The position numbers and the translations under genes were made by a program. From JANWHF01 sp036276235 (GTDB lineage Bacteria; Planctomycetota; Phycisphaerae; Tepidisphaerales; Tepidisphaeraceae), in assembly GCA_036276235.1 (NCBI GenBank), contig DATBDZ010000016.1, forward strand, positions 1 to 30,825: 30,825 nt of DNA, given 5' to 3'. The notes beneath the pieces were generated by a model. That model made no database searches. It was not told the DNA's origin and saw nothing but the letters and a program-made list of their open reading frames with translations. Shown piece by piece: positions 1-7,415 of this stretch; positions within the stretch are counted from its first letter, which is position 1; every line of letters starts with the position of its first letter.

Positions 1-253
1 GATCAAGCGGTCGATGTACGGCAGAGGCAACATTGACCTACTACGCCTCCGCGCGAATGCCCGAGCGCCGTAAAAAATTCAACTCGCCAAGTCCGCCGTG
101 ATGACACGAGCCGAATCACCAAATGTGCGGAAGAACCCAAATTTTGCACCAATCGGTTGCATCTACTATCGTTGCACGTTGCATCGCGTCCACGCGGGCC
201 CTGCCCCGCGCGCAACATTCTTCAACATTTGGCGCACCATTTTCGTTGTTGCG
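1..253. other. Stretch without a supported gene
   Basis: No open frame here has a convincing start site, composition or family resemblance. A 71-codon minus-strand frame at 3-218 has no Shine-Dalgarno sequence and a non-protein-like composition rich in Arg, Cys and Ser. The stretch begins at the window edge, so it may be the downstream flank of the small minus-strand gene at 254-502. Confidence 0.5.
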
Positions 254-502
254 CTACCCGCCGATCGTCTCCTCGGGCACGAGCGACAGTTGCACCGCCT
301 TTCTCCTGCGCGGCTTCACCTTGCGGATGGTCGTCCGAGGAAGCCGCGGGAATCCCAGGCGAAGGTGGGCGTGCTGCAGGAGATCAAAGACGGCCTGCCT
401 GCTGGTCCCCATCTTGAGCGCGATGCGCTGCATCGTCCAACGATAGGTGTATCGCATGAACATCGCCTGGCGTTGTCTCTCGGTAAGAAGATCCTTGTCC
501 AA
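254..502 (-). CDS. Small sigma-70 region 4-like helix-turn-helix protein (TTG start)
   Basis: This 82-residue protein is probably a DNA-binding regulator. Residues about 7-50 (LTERQRQAMFMRY, then MQRIALKMGTSRQAVFDLLQ) follow the sigma-70 region 4 pattern: a first helix after LTERQR and a recognition helix around SRQAVFDLL. The C-terminal 30 residues are basic (KVKPRRRK). The start is TTG, chosen because a perfect AGGAGG (511-516) lies eight bases upstream across an alternating AT spacer. No region 2 is present, so it cannot be a complete sigma factor. It could be a stand-alone YlxM-like or sigma-r4-like regulator; its targets cannot be seen. Confidence is good that it is a gene and moderate on function. 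Confidence 0.72.
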   Translation of the reverse strand: MDKDLLTERQRQAMFMRYTYRWTMQRIALKMGTSRQAVFDLLQHAHLRLGFPRLPRTTIRKVKPRRRKAVQLSLVPEETIGG

Positions 503-953
503 ATATATATCCTCCTATTGTATATCACGGCGTAAAGTTTTTGTTCGGTTAAGTGACGATCCCATCAGGAGTTACGGATTTGCGCTCGCTTGTCTCGCGC
601 AACTGTCTTTATAATAAAGAGTTATGGACAGAAGAAAACTCCAAAATGGGGTCTTCTCAAAAGAAAATTCAAAGATTTTTGCCGTGAGAGAAAGTGAAGT
701 GCATGAAAGTGCGGCTAACTAGCGCGGCGGCGAAGAGTTGCGGGTGATCGCTCGTCATCCCCGAGGCGCGAAAAATTATTTTATGATGGCACGATGGAGT
801 GCTGCCCTGGAGGCTGTTGACGACTTGCGCACCGGAATCCGCGGCGGCGCGGCGTTGGGCCTTCGCGTCAAATGGCGTTACCGGCGCCGGCTTTGCCGCG
901 GCGTGGAAGACTGCCGTGCATCGAGCGACGGCCTTGCGCGTTCTTAAGTCAGA
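503..953. other. 450-base intergenic stretch, partly AT-rich
   Basis: The part at 540-720 is clearly more AT-rich than its neighbours. It holds a perfect TATAAT (610-615) followed nine bases later by a 32-codon frame (624-722) with no Shine-Dalgarno sequence; I do not call this a gene. The last 50 bases or so (about 905-953) closely match the bases just upstream of the paralogous gene at 2189, so they belong to the duplicated unit and probably carry its expression signals. Confidence 0.5.
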
Positions 954-1619
954 GTGAAACGAAAAACCTACAGGCTCGCCGTTTGTTTGTCTTTGGTGCT
1001 GACGCTCCTGCTTGGCTCGCTCTGGATAAGAAGTTATTTCCTGATGGATACCTTGATGCGGACACGCGCCACCCTGCCCTATGATCCCGGGCCACCGTGG
1101 CCGCCGCGCAGCGATCGGGGCGGCCCGGTCGATCCGAGTGGACAAGGCGTTATCACGGCGTCCGGAGGGATAACATTCTTCACTATTCGTAACCTGCCGG
1201 ATGACCTCTCGCCCACCGTTAGACTCGTCGAGCTTTATTTCCGCTACTTCCCCGAGGGCATTCCTGATGGCTGGCATTTCATAGCCGATCCGAACCCGTT
1301 TTATCCGGATCTCAGCCAGGATGCGGTCGAGAGAACGCATGACCCATGGGAGTGTTCATTTATAAGTAAGTTTGGATTTTCATTCGCTTCGTACAATGCC
1401 GTCCACTGGTCTTCCAGCGGCGTAGTTTTCGTGACGTTGCCGCTTTGGTTCGTTGTTCTGTGCACTTCGATACTTCCAGGCCACTGGATTATGCAGCGAG
1501 TTCGGATGCGGCGAACCACAAAATCGGATGGGCCGCGATGCCGTAATTGTGGGTACGATTTGCGAGCGTCGCCCGGCCGTTGCCCCGAATGCGGAACCGT
1601 CGTCGAAACCAAGCCTTAG
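954..1619 (+). CDS. Membrane-anchored zinc-ribbon protein, copy 1 of a tandem pair
   Basis: A 221-residue protein of unknown function. Residues about 7-25 form an N-terminal membrane anchor followed by IRSYF. A soluble, probably extracytoplasmic middle part contains IPDGWHF. A second membrane helix lies at about 152-174 (VVFVTLPLWFVVLCTSIL). A basic linker leads to a C-terminal zinc ribbon with Cys196, Cys199, Cys210 and Cys213 (CRNCGYDLR...CPEC). The topology would put the ribbon in the cytoplasm. The start is GTG, supported by alignment with the paralogue at 2189, which also starts with GTG after the same upstream bases. The stop directly abuts the stop of the convergent gene ending at 1620. 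The architecture is a known planctomycete type; no function is known to me. Confidence 0.8.
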   Translation: MKRKTYRLAVCLSLVLTLLLGSLWIRSYFLMDTLMRTRATLPYDPGPPWPPRSDRGGPVDPSGQGVITASGGITFFTIRNLPDDLSPTVRLVELYFRYFPEGIPDGWHFIADPNPFYPDLSQDAVERTHDPWECSFISKFGFSFASYNAVHWSSSGVVFVTLPLWFVVLCTSILPGHWIMQRVRMRRTTKSDGPRCRNCGYDLRASPGRCPECGTVVETKP

Positions 1620-2105
1620 TCAATCAGTGCGATCGGCACACGTTCCACACTCCGGGCAGCGGTGCGGCGTTGCCCGCAGGTCGTAGCCGCAGGCAGGACA
1701 CATCCCATCGTGAGCGACGCGGCGCGCCTTATACCTTAAGTATCCGCAGTAAAGCGTTCGAAACGGGAAGCAGTAGAGGTAGCCAAGCACACCACCAAAC
1801 ATGAAAAACCAGCTGGTAAACAGCGGCTCTATCGCGGATCCAAACATCCCCTGCAGAACATAAACGGTAATGCCGGTCGCCCAGAAGAAGAGTGTTCCAA
1901 GCCACATTCCACCGGCCGGCCATACCAGCACGAGCAACGGCGACACACAGAGCATGAGGCGAAGCCCGATGACTTCGAAAAGTTCCGCTCGCCACTCAAG
2001 CGCATCTTGCACACTGGATACTGCCGCGTATCCACTTCCAACAGAAACCCCCACCGCGAGCGCGAACGCGATGGCGAACCATTTTGTCTTACTTGATGCG
2101 GGCAT
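1620..2105 (-). CDS. Polytopic membrane protein with C-terminal zinc ribbon
   Basis: A 161-residue protein with hydrophobic segments at about 8-28, 47-65, 67-86 and 92-112. A basic stretch (RYKARRV) follows, then a C-terminal zinc ribbon with Cys136, Cys139, Cys150 and Cys153 (CPACGYDLR...CPEC). The ribbon matches those of its two neighbours although the membrane parts differ, which suggests an exchangeable cytoplasmic module. It lies between the two tandem paralogues on the opposite strand. It is divergent from the gene at 2189 across about 83 bases, and its stop abuts the stop at 1619 with no bases between. Function unknown. Confidence 0.78.
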   Translation of the reverse strand: MPASSKTKWFAIAFALAVGVSVGSGYAAVSSVQDALEWRAELFEVIGLRLMLCVSPLLVLVWPAGGMWLGTLFFWATGITVYVLQGMFGSAIEPLFTSWFFMFGGVLGYLYCFPFRTLYCGYLRYKARRVAHDGMCPACGYDLRATPHRCPECGTCADRTD

Positions 2106-2188
2106 ATTCGGTGCGATCCGTCGTCAGCATCCGGTGATGCCGCCAGGGCCGTGCATCGATCGACGGCGTTGCGCGTTCTTAGATCAGA

Positions 2189-2854
2189 GTGAGACGCAAA
2201 GCCTACAGGCTGGCCGTTTGTTTGTCCTTGTTGCTGGCATTCTTGCTTGGCTTGCTCTGGGTCAGGAGCTATTTCCGGTCGGACTCGATACTGTGGGTGA
2301 GAGCAACGCTGCCGTTTGATCCTGGCCCATTCCACGGAATTCCGGGGTTACCAAGTGGTGATGTGGGCGGCCAATTGGATCCCAGCCTGCACGGCATCGT
2401 TGTAGGATCCGGCGGGGTGCTGTTCTTCATCGTTCGCAATCTTCCCGATGGCCTCTCGCGCGTCAGATTTGCCGACAATCAATTTCCTGACGGTCAATTT
2501 CCCGACGGTTGGCATTTTGGTTCAGATCCACATCCCTCGTATCCCGACGTTAGCCGCCCGGTCGTGGAAAGTTTGTATCAGTGGCGGGACTGCACGTGGG
2601 GAAGCCGCTTTGGCTTCTCTTATGTTTTCTTCAACGCATTCCACTGGTCAACCAGCGGCGTGGCTTTTGTCACGCTTCCATTTTGGTTCGTCATCATCTT
2701 CCCCCTCATTCTCCCCGCTCACTGGCTCGTCCGCACAGCCCGGAGACGACGGCACCGTTCTCTGGATGACCTTCGATGCAACCAATGCGGCTACGACTTG
2801 CGTGCTTCGCCGCTTCGTTGCCCCGAGTGTGGCAGCCTGAGAAAGTCCAGTTGA
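2189..2854 (+). CDS. Membrane-anchored zinc-ribbon protein, copy 2 of a tandem pair
   Basis: A paralogue of the gene at 954: 221 residues in the same order. The N-terminal anchor is followed by VRSYFRSD, then a middle part with LPFDPGP and FPDGWHF, a second membrane helix at about 153-175, and a zinc ribbon (Cys197, Cys200, Cys211, Cys214). The GTG start lies in an upstream context nearly identical to that of copy 1. Residues QFPDGQFPDG reflect a 15-base direct repeat near 2480-2512 that copy 1 lacks, a likely slippage insertion. Function unknown. The similarity includes upstream DNA, so this is a segmental duplication rather than independent acquisition. Confidence 0.8.
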   Translation: MRRKAYRLAVCLSLLLAFLLGLLWVRSYFRSDSILWVRATLPFDPGPFHGIPGLPSGDVGGQLDPSLHGIVVGSGGVLFFIVRNLPDGLSRVRFADNQFPDGQFPDGWHFGSDPHPSYPDVSRPVVESLYQWRDCTWGSRFGFSYVFFNAFHWSTSGVAFVTLPFWFVIIFPLILPAHWLVRTARRRRHRSLDDLRCNQCGYDLRASPLRCPECGSLRKSS

Positions 2855-2901
2855 AGGACGAGGCATCGCGGAATCGGACCGCAACCACGGCTGATGCACG
2901 C

Positions 2902-3327
2902 TTAGGCAATTGCGGGTGGCGCGGGCGCTAACCACGCTACGACACTCCACGTCGATTGTCGGTGATCCACCACGGCCAAAAACTCCGCGCGATAGCCGGC
3001 GACGGCAACGGCATGCCGAACCGCGGCCTCGACGGTGTCCCATGTAGCGGCTTCGTCTGGCACATTCGCAATCAACATGAGCCTTATGGACTCCCGCGGT
3101 TTGCCGTTGTCTGACACTTGGTGCGGGTCCAAGCCCAGTTCCACGCGATCCGCTCGTAAATCGCGCTGGAGTACCGGTGCCAGGAGATTCTCCAGGTCGT
3201 GAATCTTGATCGGGGTTGGGCCGCGCTGCGATAGCTCCGCCAGTTGGTCGCGGACCGCATCTTCTCCATGTCTGTTGCTAACACAGCCGACCAGCGTGGA
3301 CACTAGCAATGCAGCAATTAATCTCAT
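2902..3327 (-). CDS. Small predicted lipoprotein, paralogue of the gene at 3422
   Basis: A 141-residue predicted exported lipoprotein. The start used is MRLIAALL, with GGAGA about seven bases upstream; the frame is open 16 codons further upstream, but that extension has no signal peptide. The signal sequence ends in a lipobox (LVGC, Cys about residue 15). The mature part begins with HGEDAVR and ends with VDHRQSTWSVVAWL. The same landmarks occur in the neighbour at 3422 (GEDAVR, LDHRQTRWSITGWL), so the two are tandem paralogues with the same layout. No enzymatic motif is visible. It is last in the minus-strand run of envelope genes. Confidence 0.72.
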   Translation of the reverse strand: MRLIAALLVSTLVGCVSNRHGEDAVRDQLAELSQRGPTPIKIHDLENLLAPVLQRDLRADRVELGLDPHQVSDNGKPRESIRLMLIANVPDEAATWDTVEAAVRHAVAVAGYRAEFLAVVDHRQSTWSVVAWLAPAPPAIA

Positions 3328-3421
3328 TTGGCGGTCTCCGACTGAATCGAAACCAACGTCATAGAACCTCTCCACAGTTTACGGCCTCACCCGGGCTTAG
3401 CAGGTGCGAACAACATGGCCG

Positions 3422-3862
3422 CTAAACCACCACTGGAGATATAGGCCACAACCATCCCGTGATTGACCAGCGTGTCTGGCGGTGGTCGAGAAGAGCTATT
3501 TCCTGGATATGACAGCCTGCGTCGCGGATGGCCTGTTTGACAGCTGCCATGACGTCATCTCTGTCAATGCCGATATCTGGGACGTCCACAATGAGTAGGA
3601 ATTCAGTTGACCGATGAGTTTTTCCGTCTTCTATGACGTCCTCCTCATTCAGCGATATTTCGAGATTATTGCTCCCCAGGTTGCGGGCGATCCCTGCCTT
3701 GATTGCTTCTTCACGTTGGCGGACCAAGGCAGGGGCCGGGCCCTCTTGGTGGATTCTCGCTATCCTGGCGCGAACCGCGTCCTCGCCGAACTGGGGCGGC
3801 ATGCAGCCGGCAGCCGCGATCGTCAGCAGCAAAATCGCAGCGATTCCTACAGGCCGATTCAC
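3422..3862 (-). CDS. Small predicted lipoprotein, paralogue of the gene at 2902
   Basis: A predicted lipoprotein of about 146 residues. The frame has an ATG at 3874 with no ribosome-binding site. A GGAGG embedded just after that ATG sits five bases before a GTG at 3862, which gives a compact signal peptide (MNRPVGIAAILLLTIAAAGC), so I chose the GTG. The lipobox is AAGC. The mature protein shares GEDAVR near its start, a hydrophobic strand (EFLLIVDVPD) in the middle and LDHRQTRWS near the end with the neighbour at 2902. It is a tandem duplicate; function unknown. Confidence 0.7.
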   Translation of the reverse strand: MNRPVGIAAILLLTIAAAGCMPPQFGEDAVRARIARIHQEGPAPALVRQREEAIKAGIARNLGSNNLEISLNEEDVIEDGKTHRSTEFLLIVDVPDIGIDRDDVMAAVKQAIRDAGCHIQEIALLDHRQTRWSITGWLWPISPVVV

Positions 3863-3957
3863 AATGTCCTCCATCCGCGCTTTGCGGGATCGCTTCGCTC
3901 CGATGGTTAAAGTGAACCCGTGCTGTTTCGGGTTCAGAGCCCGCGGATTTTTGCTGC

Positions 3958-4527
3958 TCAGTCGTGAGCGACAGTTGTTTTCGCTACATCCCCTCCGCTC
4001 GGCTTCACGAGAACCTCGAATCGCGCCACAGGTCTGCGCCGGAGATGCCGGGCAGTGGAAACCCCGGCTATACCTGCGGACAGGGCAAGTAACACGAGAT
4101 TTGGAAACATGATCCGCGTGACCTCGGTCGTTGAGTAGTCGCCGTATCTCCGCTTCAAAGTATCAAAACCGAATCCGTACCGACCCGCCGGCATATATGT
4201 CAGCCCATCGCCCGGTTCCCGGGTCCGGTGCACCAGCATCCACGGCCGTTCGGGACGGAGGAGTTTCAGTATCGGAAATGGTCCCCAGCAAAGCCAACAC
4301 ACGTTGATTCGACCTTTATCAAGAAGAATGCCCCCTGCAAAGACCGGGCCGTCGTAGCCCAAGGCATCGTCTGCAACCGCCCGGGCACTGAAGTCGTCGG
4401 AAGCAAAATAACTCCGGACTTGTACGACACAGCACAAGAACAACAGTGCTACCGAGAGAAGACCGATCGCCAGCCCTCCCCATCGTAAGAGCTTTCGCAA
4501 CGAAGTTATCAGTGCGAGGCGTTTCAT
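3958..4527 (-). CDS. Two-helix membrane protein with VRSYF anchor motif
   Basis: A 189-residue protein. A membrane helix at about 14-36 is followed directly by VRSYFASDD, the same post-anchor motif as in the zinc-ribbon proteins at 954 and 2189. A second helix lies at about 143-160. Unlike those proteins it has no cysteine ribbon after the second helix. Its tail reads RRPVARFEVLV and is shared with the restored reading frame of the gene at 5486 (bases 3995-4040 match 5557-5602). It starts six bases after the stop of the upstream gene, so the two are probably co-transcribed. It appears to be a ribbon-less relative of the anchor family. Function unknown. Confidence 0.72.
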   Translation of the reverse strand: MKRLALITSLRKLLRWGGLAIGLLSVALLFLCCVVQVRSYFASDDFSARAVADDALGYDGPVFAGGILLDKGRINVCWLCWGPFPILKLLRPERPWMLVHRTREPGDGLTYMPAGRYGFGFDTLKRRYGDYSTTEVTRIMFPNLVLLALSAGIAGVSTARHLRRRPVARFEVLVKPSGGDVAKTTVAHD

Positions 4528-4533
4528 GAGTCG

Positions 4534-5511
4534 TTAACGCCGATCAGGATCACGGAGGATCTCCAGTGCTTTCGGTGGAATGCTTGACACAATCCCTGAT
4601 TTGCCAGCGTCAAGTCGCATGTCATTTTTCCTGATTTGCGCGATGCTGGTAACATTCTGGCCTTCGCGGCGCACCGAAAAGTAGAGGCTCAGTTCGTCAC
4701 GAAAACTCTTCGCCGACACCTCGGCAATCGTTGTAGCTGCGTCGCCGCCCGCTTTGATCCGCTCTCTTACTTGTCGATATTCCTCATCTGTAAGTGGGAT
4801 AGGGCGAGCTTCGACCTCTGGAAAACTGTGCTGATCCTTGAACAGGTCAATGTTCACATAATTGTATCGCTGCGGGTATCGCATCCACCACGCATCAAAC
4901 ATTTCTATTGCGCGGCAGTTCGGCCAAATTGCATCGCGATTGGCACCCTGAGCCATCAGCTCTTGGGCGTAGTCGGCTGACTCGATCGCGGCGGCGACGT
5001 CGACAAATCCGACTTCGCAGATCTCGTCAACAAGCCCGGCTACGATGTGAGAATGTTCTGTCGGCCGCGGCCCCACTTTTATTGTACGTTCGCCGCTCGA
5101 ATTCCGGGCACGAAACATACAACTGACGATCATCCCCGGTTTGTAGTCAAACATCGACTGGTCCAACGCGTTGAGCACCCGTACCAATCGGTCGGCTTCG
5201 ACCGGGCTGACGGGCGTGATGACAGTGCGGATTGGTTCACCCCGTCGCTGCAGATCCACGCGCGCTCCGCCGGCAGGAAGAATGACGATGTGAGCATCGA
5301 GGCCATGCGCGGTTCCCCAGTACTCGGCGTATTGAAAATCCCCGTTATGAATTCCCGCGCCAGGTGGTCCAGCCTCAGCGGCCGCAATGGGCTTGGTTGA
5401 TGAAATCGCCGGAGGCGTCGCCTGCGGCCCGCGTGTACAACTCGCCAGTGTTGCGATCCCCAGAACGATGCATGCCGCACTTGGGTTAACGATTCCGAGG
5501 AACCTGTTCAT
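4534..5511 (-). CDS. Predicted lipoprotein, unknown family
   Basis: A 325-residue predicted lipoprotein. The signal peptide (residues about 1-24) ends in LASC with Cys25. A Pro/Ala-rich linker follows, then a globular region with no motif I recognise. The segment YAEYWGTAHGLDAHIVILPAG and the later PLTDEEYRQVRERI could suggest a beta-rich domain followed by helices. It lies between the frameshifted gene upstream and the membrane protein six bases downstream, so it is probably part of the same transcript. If the upstream gene ended in its restored frame, the gap between them would be 17 bases. Confidence 0.7.
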   Translation of the reverse strand: MNRFLGIVNPSAACIVLGIATLASCTRGPQATPPAISSTKPIAAAEAGPPGAGIHNGDFQYAEYWGTAHGLDAHIVILPAGGARVDLQRRGEPIRTVITPVSPVEADRLVRVLNALDQSMFDYKPGMIVSCMFRARNSSGERTIKVGPRPTEHSHIVAGLVDEICEVGFVDVAAAIESADYAQELMAQGANRDAIWPNCRAIEMFDAWWMRYPQRYNYVNIDLFKDQHSFPEVEARPIPLTDEEYRQVRERIKAGGDAATTIAEVSAKSFRDELSLYFSVRREGQNVTSIAQIRKNDMRLDAGKSGIVSSIPPKALEILRDPDRR

Positions 5512-6487
5512 GGGATCCCACGTCCCTTTCAGCGAGAGTGCTTCCCTCGATCAGCGCCGCTCGGCGGCACGAGAACCTTGAATCGCGCCACAGGCATGCG
5601 CTCCCAGTCCGGTCCCGCTTCGCGAATCCTTTGGGTGTATCTCGCTTCGTGCTGCTAAGGCGACCCCATCCGTCCGCACCCTTCTTAGCCACATACGACT
5701 GTGGAGCATTGCCCGTGCGAAAAACGTTTAACCTGATTTCGGTCATGCTTTCGATTTGGCGAAGATGGCCAGCCACGAACGTCACGATCGCGCCCAAGTC
5801 ACTCTCTCTCTGCTGCGAGCTTTGGTCTCGCCAGCGGTCGGGAAGGTCGAGTTGCAGGATTGACCCTGACATCTCTGCCCGGACAGGGCAATGAAATCGC
5901 TGTACAATGACATCTTGAACTGCGGACAAGGTCATGTCACGACTCAGCTTTGAATCATCTACTTCGCTATCGCCAAAAACTGCGCGCATCCTCTTCGGAT
6001 CGATCTCCCTGTCTGATACGCGATCAATTGCGCTAATGCGAATCACCAGCGAAGCATCGCGCGCTGCCGAGAGGTCTTTGACACATGCGATGTGATACTG
6101 ATCGAGATCAAATTCAGTCGCCGACACGCTGGACGTCGTATAAGTTGTGACAGAGTAGTTGCTTAGATCGCTAAGCTTGGGGCGTTCTATTTCAGCGGTC
6201 AGGCCATTCATCGTGCGGTCCGCCCCGACGTTGTATTTGTCTCTCTTAATTCGCCAGACCAAGGTGCGGCCGTTTGGGAGAAGGTAACTAATTTCAGAAC
6301 CCACCGGAGCTTTATGGACTCTCTCGCACGGTAGCTCGTCATTTGTTCGTATAACACACGTGTTTCCGTCTGCCGGCCGTCCACTCTGCCCTTTGTGACA
6401 GGCCCAGCCGGCTAGGCTAATGCTGGCGATCACCGCAGGTAACCAGCAGTTGTGTTTCCGTTGTCGCGGCGCTGTGCGAAAAGCCAT
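5486..6487 (-). CDS. Predicted exported protein with an apparent 3' frameshift
   Basis: The open frame encodes 333 residues from MAFRTAPRQ. That start is chosen because GAGG lies five bases upstream; in-frame ATGs at 6499 and 6517 lack this. A hydrophobic stretch ends in GWAC, a poor lipobox, so lipidation is uncertain. The body has no recognised domain. Up to about residue 278 (GADGWGRLS) it is protein-like. After that the current frame is Arg/Ser-rich and runs over the start of the next gene. One added base near 5654-5658 switches to a frame reading HEARYTQRIREAG, then DWERMPVARFKVLV, and ends at 5529. This looks like a natural indel or an assembly error. Confidence 0.68.
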   Translation of the reverse strand: MAFRTAPRQRKHNCWLPAVIASISLAGWACHKGQSGRPADGNTCVIRTNDELPCERVHKAPVGSEISYLLPNGRTLVWRIKRDKYNVGADRTMNGLTAEIERPKLSDLSNYSVTTYTTSSVSATEFDLDQYHIACVKDLSAARDASLVIRISAIDRVSDREIDPKRMRAVFGDSEVDDSKLSRDMTLSAVQDVIVQRFHCPVRAEMSGSILQLDLPDRWRDQSSQQRESDLGAIVTFVAGHLRQIESMTEIRLNVFRTGNAPQSYVAKKGADGWGRLSSTKRDTPKGFAKRDRTGSACLWRDSRFSCRRAALIEGSTLAERDVGSHEQVPRNR

Positions 6488-6602
6488 TGAGCCTCGCATT
6501 CTATCGCATGCTCCCAACCGTTGCCCCGACGCAGAAGAGCCTTGAAGCGCGTCCCTTGATTTAGTTGCAAATGATCAACAAGATCCGCCGGCCGTGGCAA
6601 CG

Positions 6603-7328
6603 TCATCTCGCTGCTTTGAGCTGCTCAGCCAAGACCGCGTCCGCCAGATCAAGCGGCGTTTCTCCTTTTGCATTTTTAGCCGTCAAGTCCGCGCCGGCGG
6701 CGGCGAGCGCCACAGCCACATCGGGAAAGCGGTGACGAATGGCGGCATGCAATGGCGTGGTGCCATCGAGCTCCTCAAAAATATCGTGCACGCGCGTGAT
6801 CACATCGGCATGCGCTTTGATTAGCGCGAGCGCTGTCGGCGGGTGTTGAGCCAACTCTATCGCGAGGTAGAGCGATGTTTGGCCGTATGCGTCCGCGGAA
6901 TTGGGGTTGGCGCCCACGGACAGCAGATATCTGACAACATCGTCGTGACCCGCGGCGGCTGCAGATTGCAAGGCCGTCCAGTTCAGTTGGTCATCGGATG
7001 GTGTTCCGAAGCGCGGTGCCGGCCGCTTGCCCGGTCCATCCGCCGGATATCGCCCATCGACTGGGACGCCGTGGGAAACCAAATATCGAACACGTTCGAG
7101 TTCACCACCGGACGCGGCAAGGACCAGGTCCCATCCGGTGGGAGAGTCAACTGCTGGCTTGGCGATGGAGGGTGGTGGTTGAGAAGTGCAGGAGAGTGCC
7201 CCGGCAATGCAGAAAAGCGAAGCGAGGCAGAGGGACCAGCGTTTGATTCGCCGATAGCGGCAATCCGTCCCGCTCGTCGGGCTGCTTGCAATGATACTGG
7301 CTCGCTTTCTAATCATGCTTCCAGCCAT
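6603..7328 (-). CDS. Ankyrin-repeat predicted lipoprotein
   Basis: A 241-residue protein. The basic N-terminal part is long for a signal peptide (about 30 residues); the hydrophobic core ends in AGALSC, a lipobox. After a Pro-rich linker come about four ankyrin repeats. The recognisable ones begin WDLVLAASGGELERVRYLV, LNWTALQSAAAAGHDDVVRYL, TSLYLAIELAQ and TTPLHAAIRHR, and a final GETPLDLAD cap closes the array. Ankyrin repeats mediate protein-protein contacts; the partner is unknown. The N-terminal start is uncertain because no ribosome-binding site stands out. It is the first gene of the minus-strand envelope run. Confidence 0.78.
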   Translation of the reverse strand: MAGSMIRKRASIIASSPTSGTDCRYRRIKRWSLCLASLFCIAGALSCTSQPPPSIAKPAVDSPTGWDLVLAASGGELERVRYLVSHGVPVDGRYPADGPGKRPAPRFGTPSDDQLNWTALQSAAAAGHDDVVRYLLSVGANPNSADAYGQTSLYLAIELAQHPPTALALIKAHADVITRVHDIFEELDGTTPLHAAIRHRFPDVAVALAAAGADLTAKNAKGETPLDLADAVLAEQLKAAR

Positions 7329-7415
7329 TATTCAACGTGACGGCGTCAGCGATTGACCGCAACTCGGGCAGGTCCTGGCACTCTTTGCGTGGGCCTATGT
7401 ACCGGAGTTCATTGT

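Noticed and set aside
98..535. 145-codon plus-strand frame opposite the sigma-r4-like gene
   Set aside because: It is antisense to a gene with a good ribosome-binding site and a recognisable fold; its own translation has no family resemblance.
610..722. Small gene after TATAAT
   Set aside because: No ribosome-binding site, no good -35 and no family resemblance. Kept only as a low-interest finding.
669..1340. 223-codon minus-strand frame
   Set aside because: It is antisense to the zinc-ribbon gene at 954 and its upstream DNA. The composition is not protein-like, and a similar antisense frame near 2189 follows merely from the duplication.
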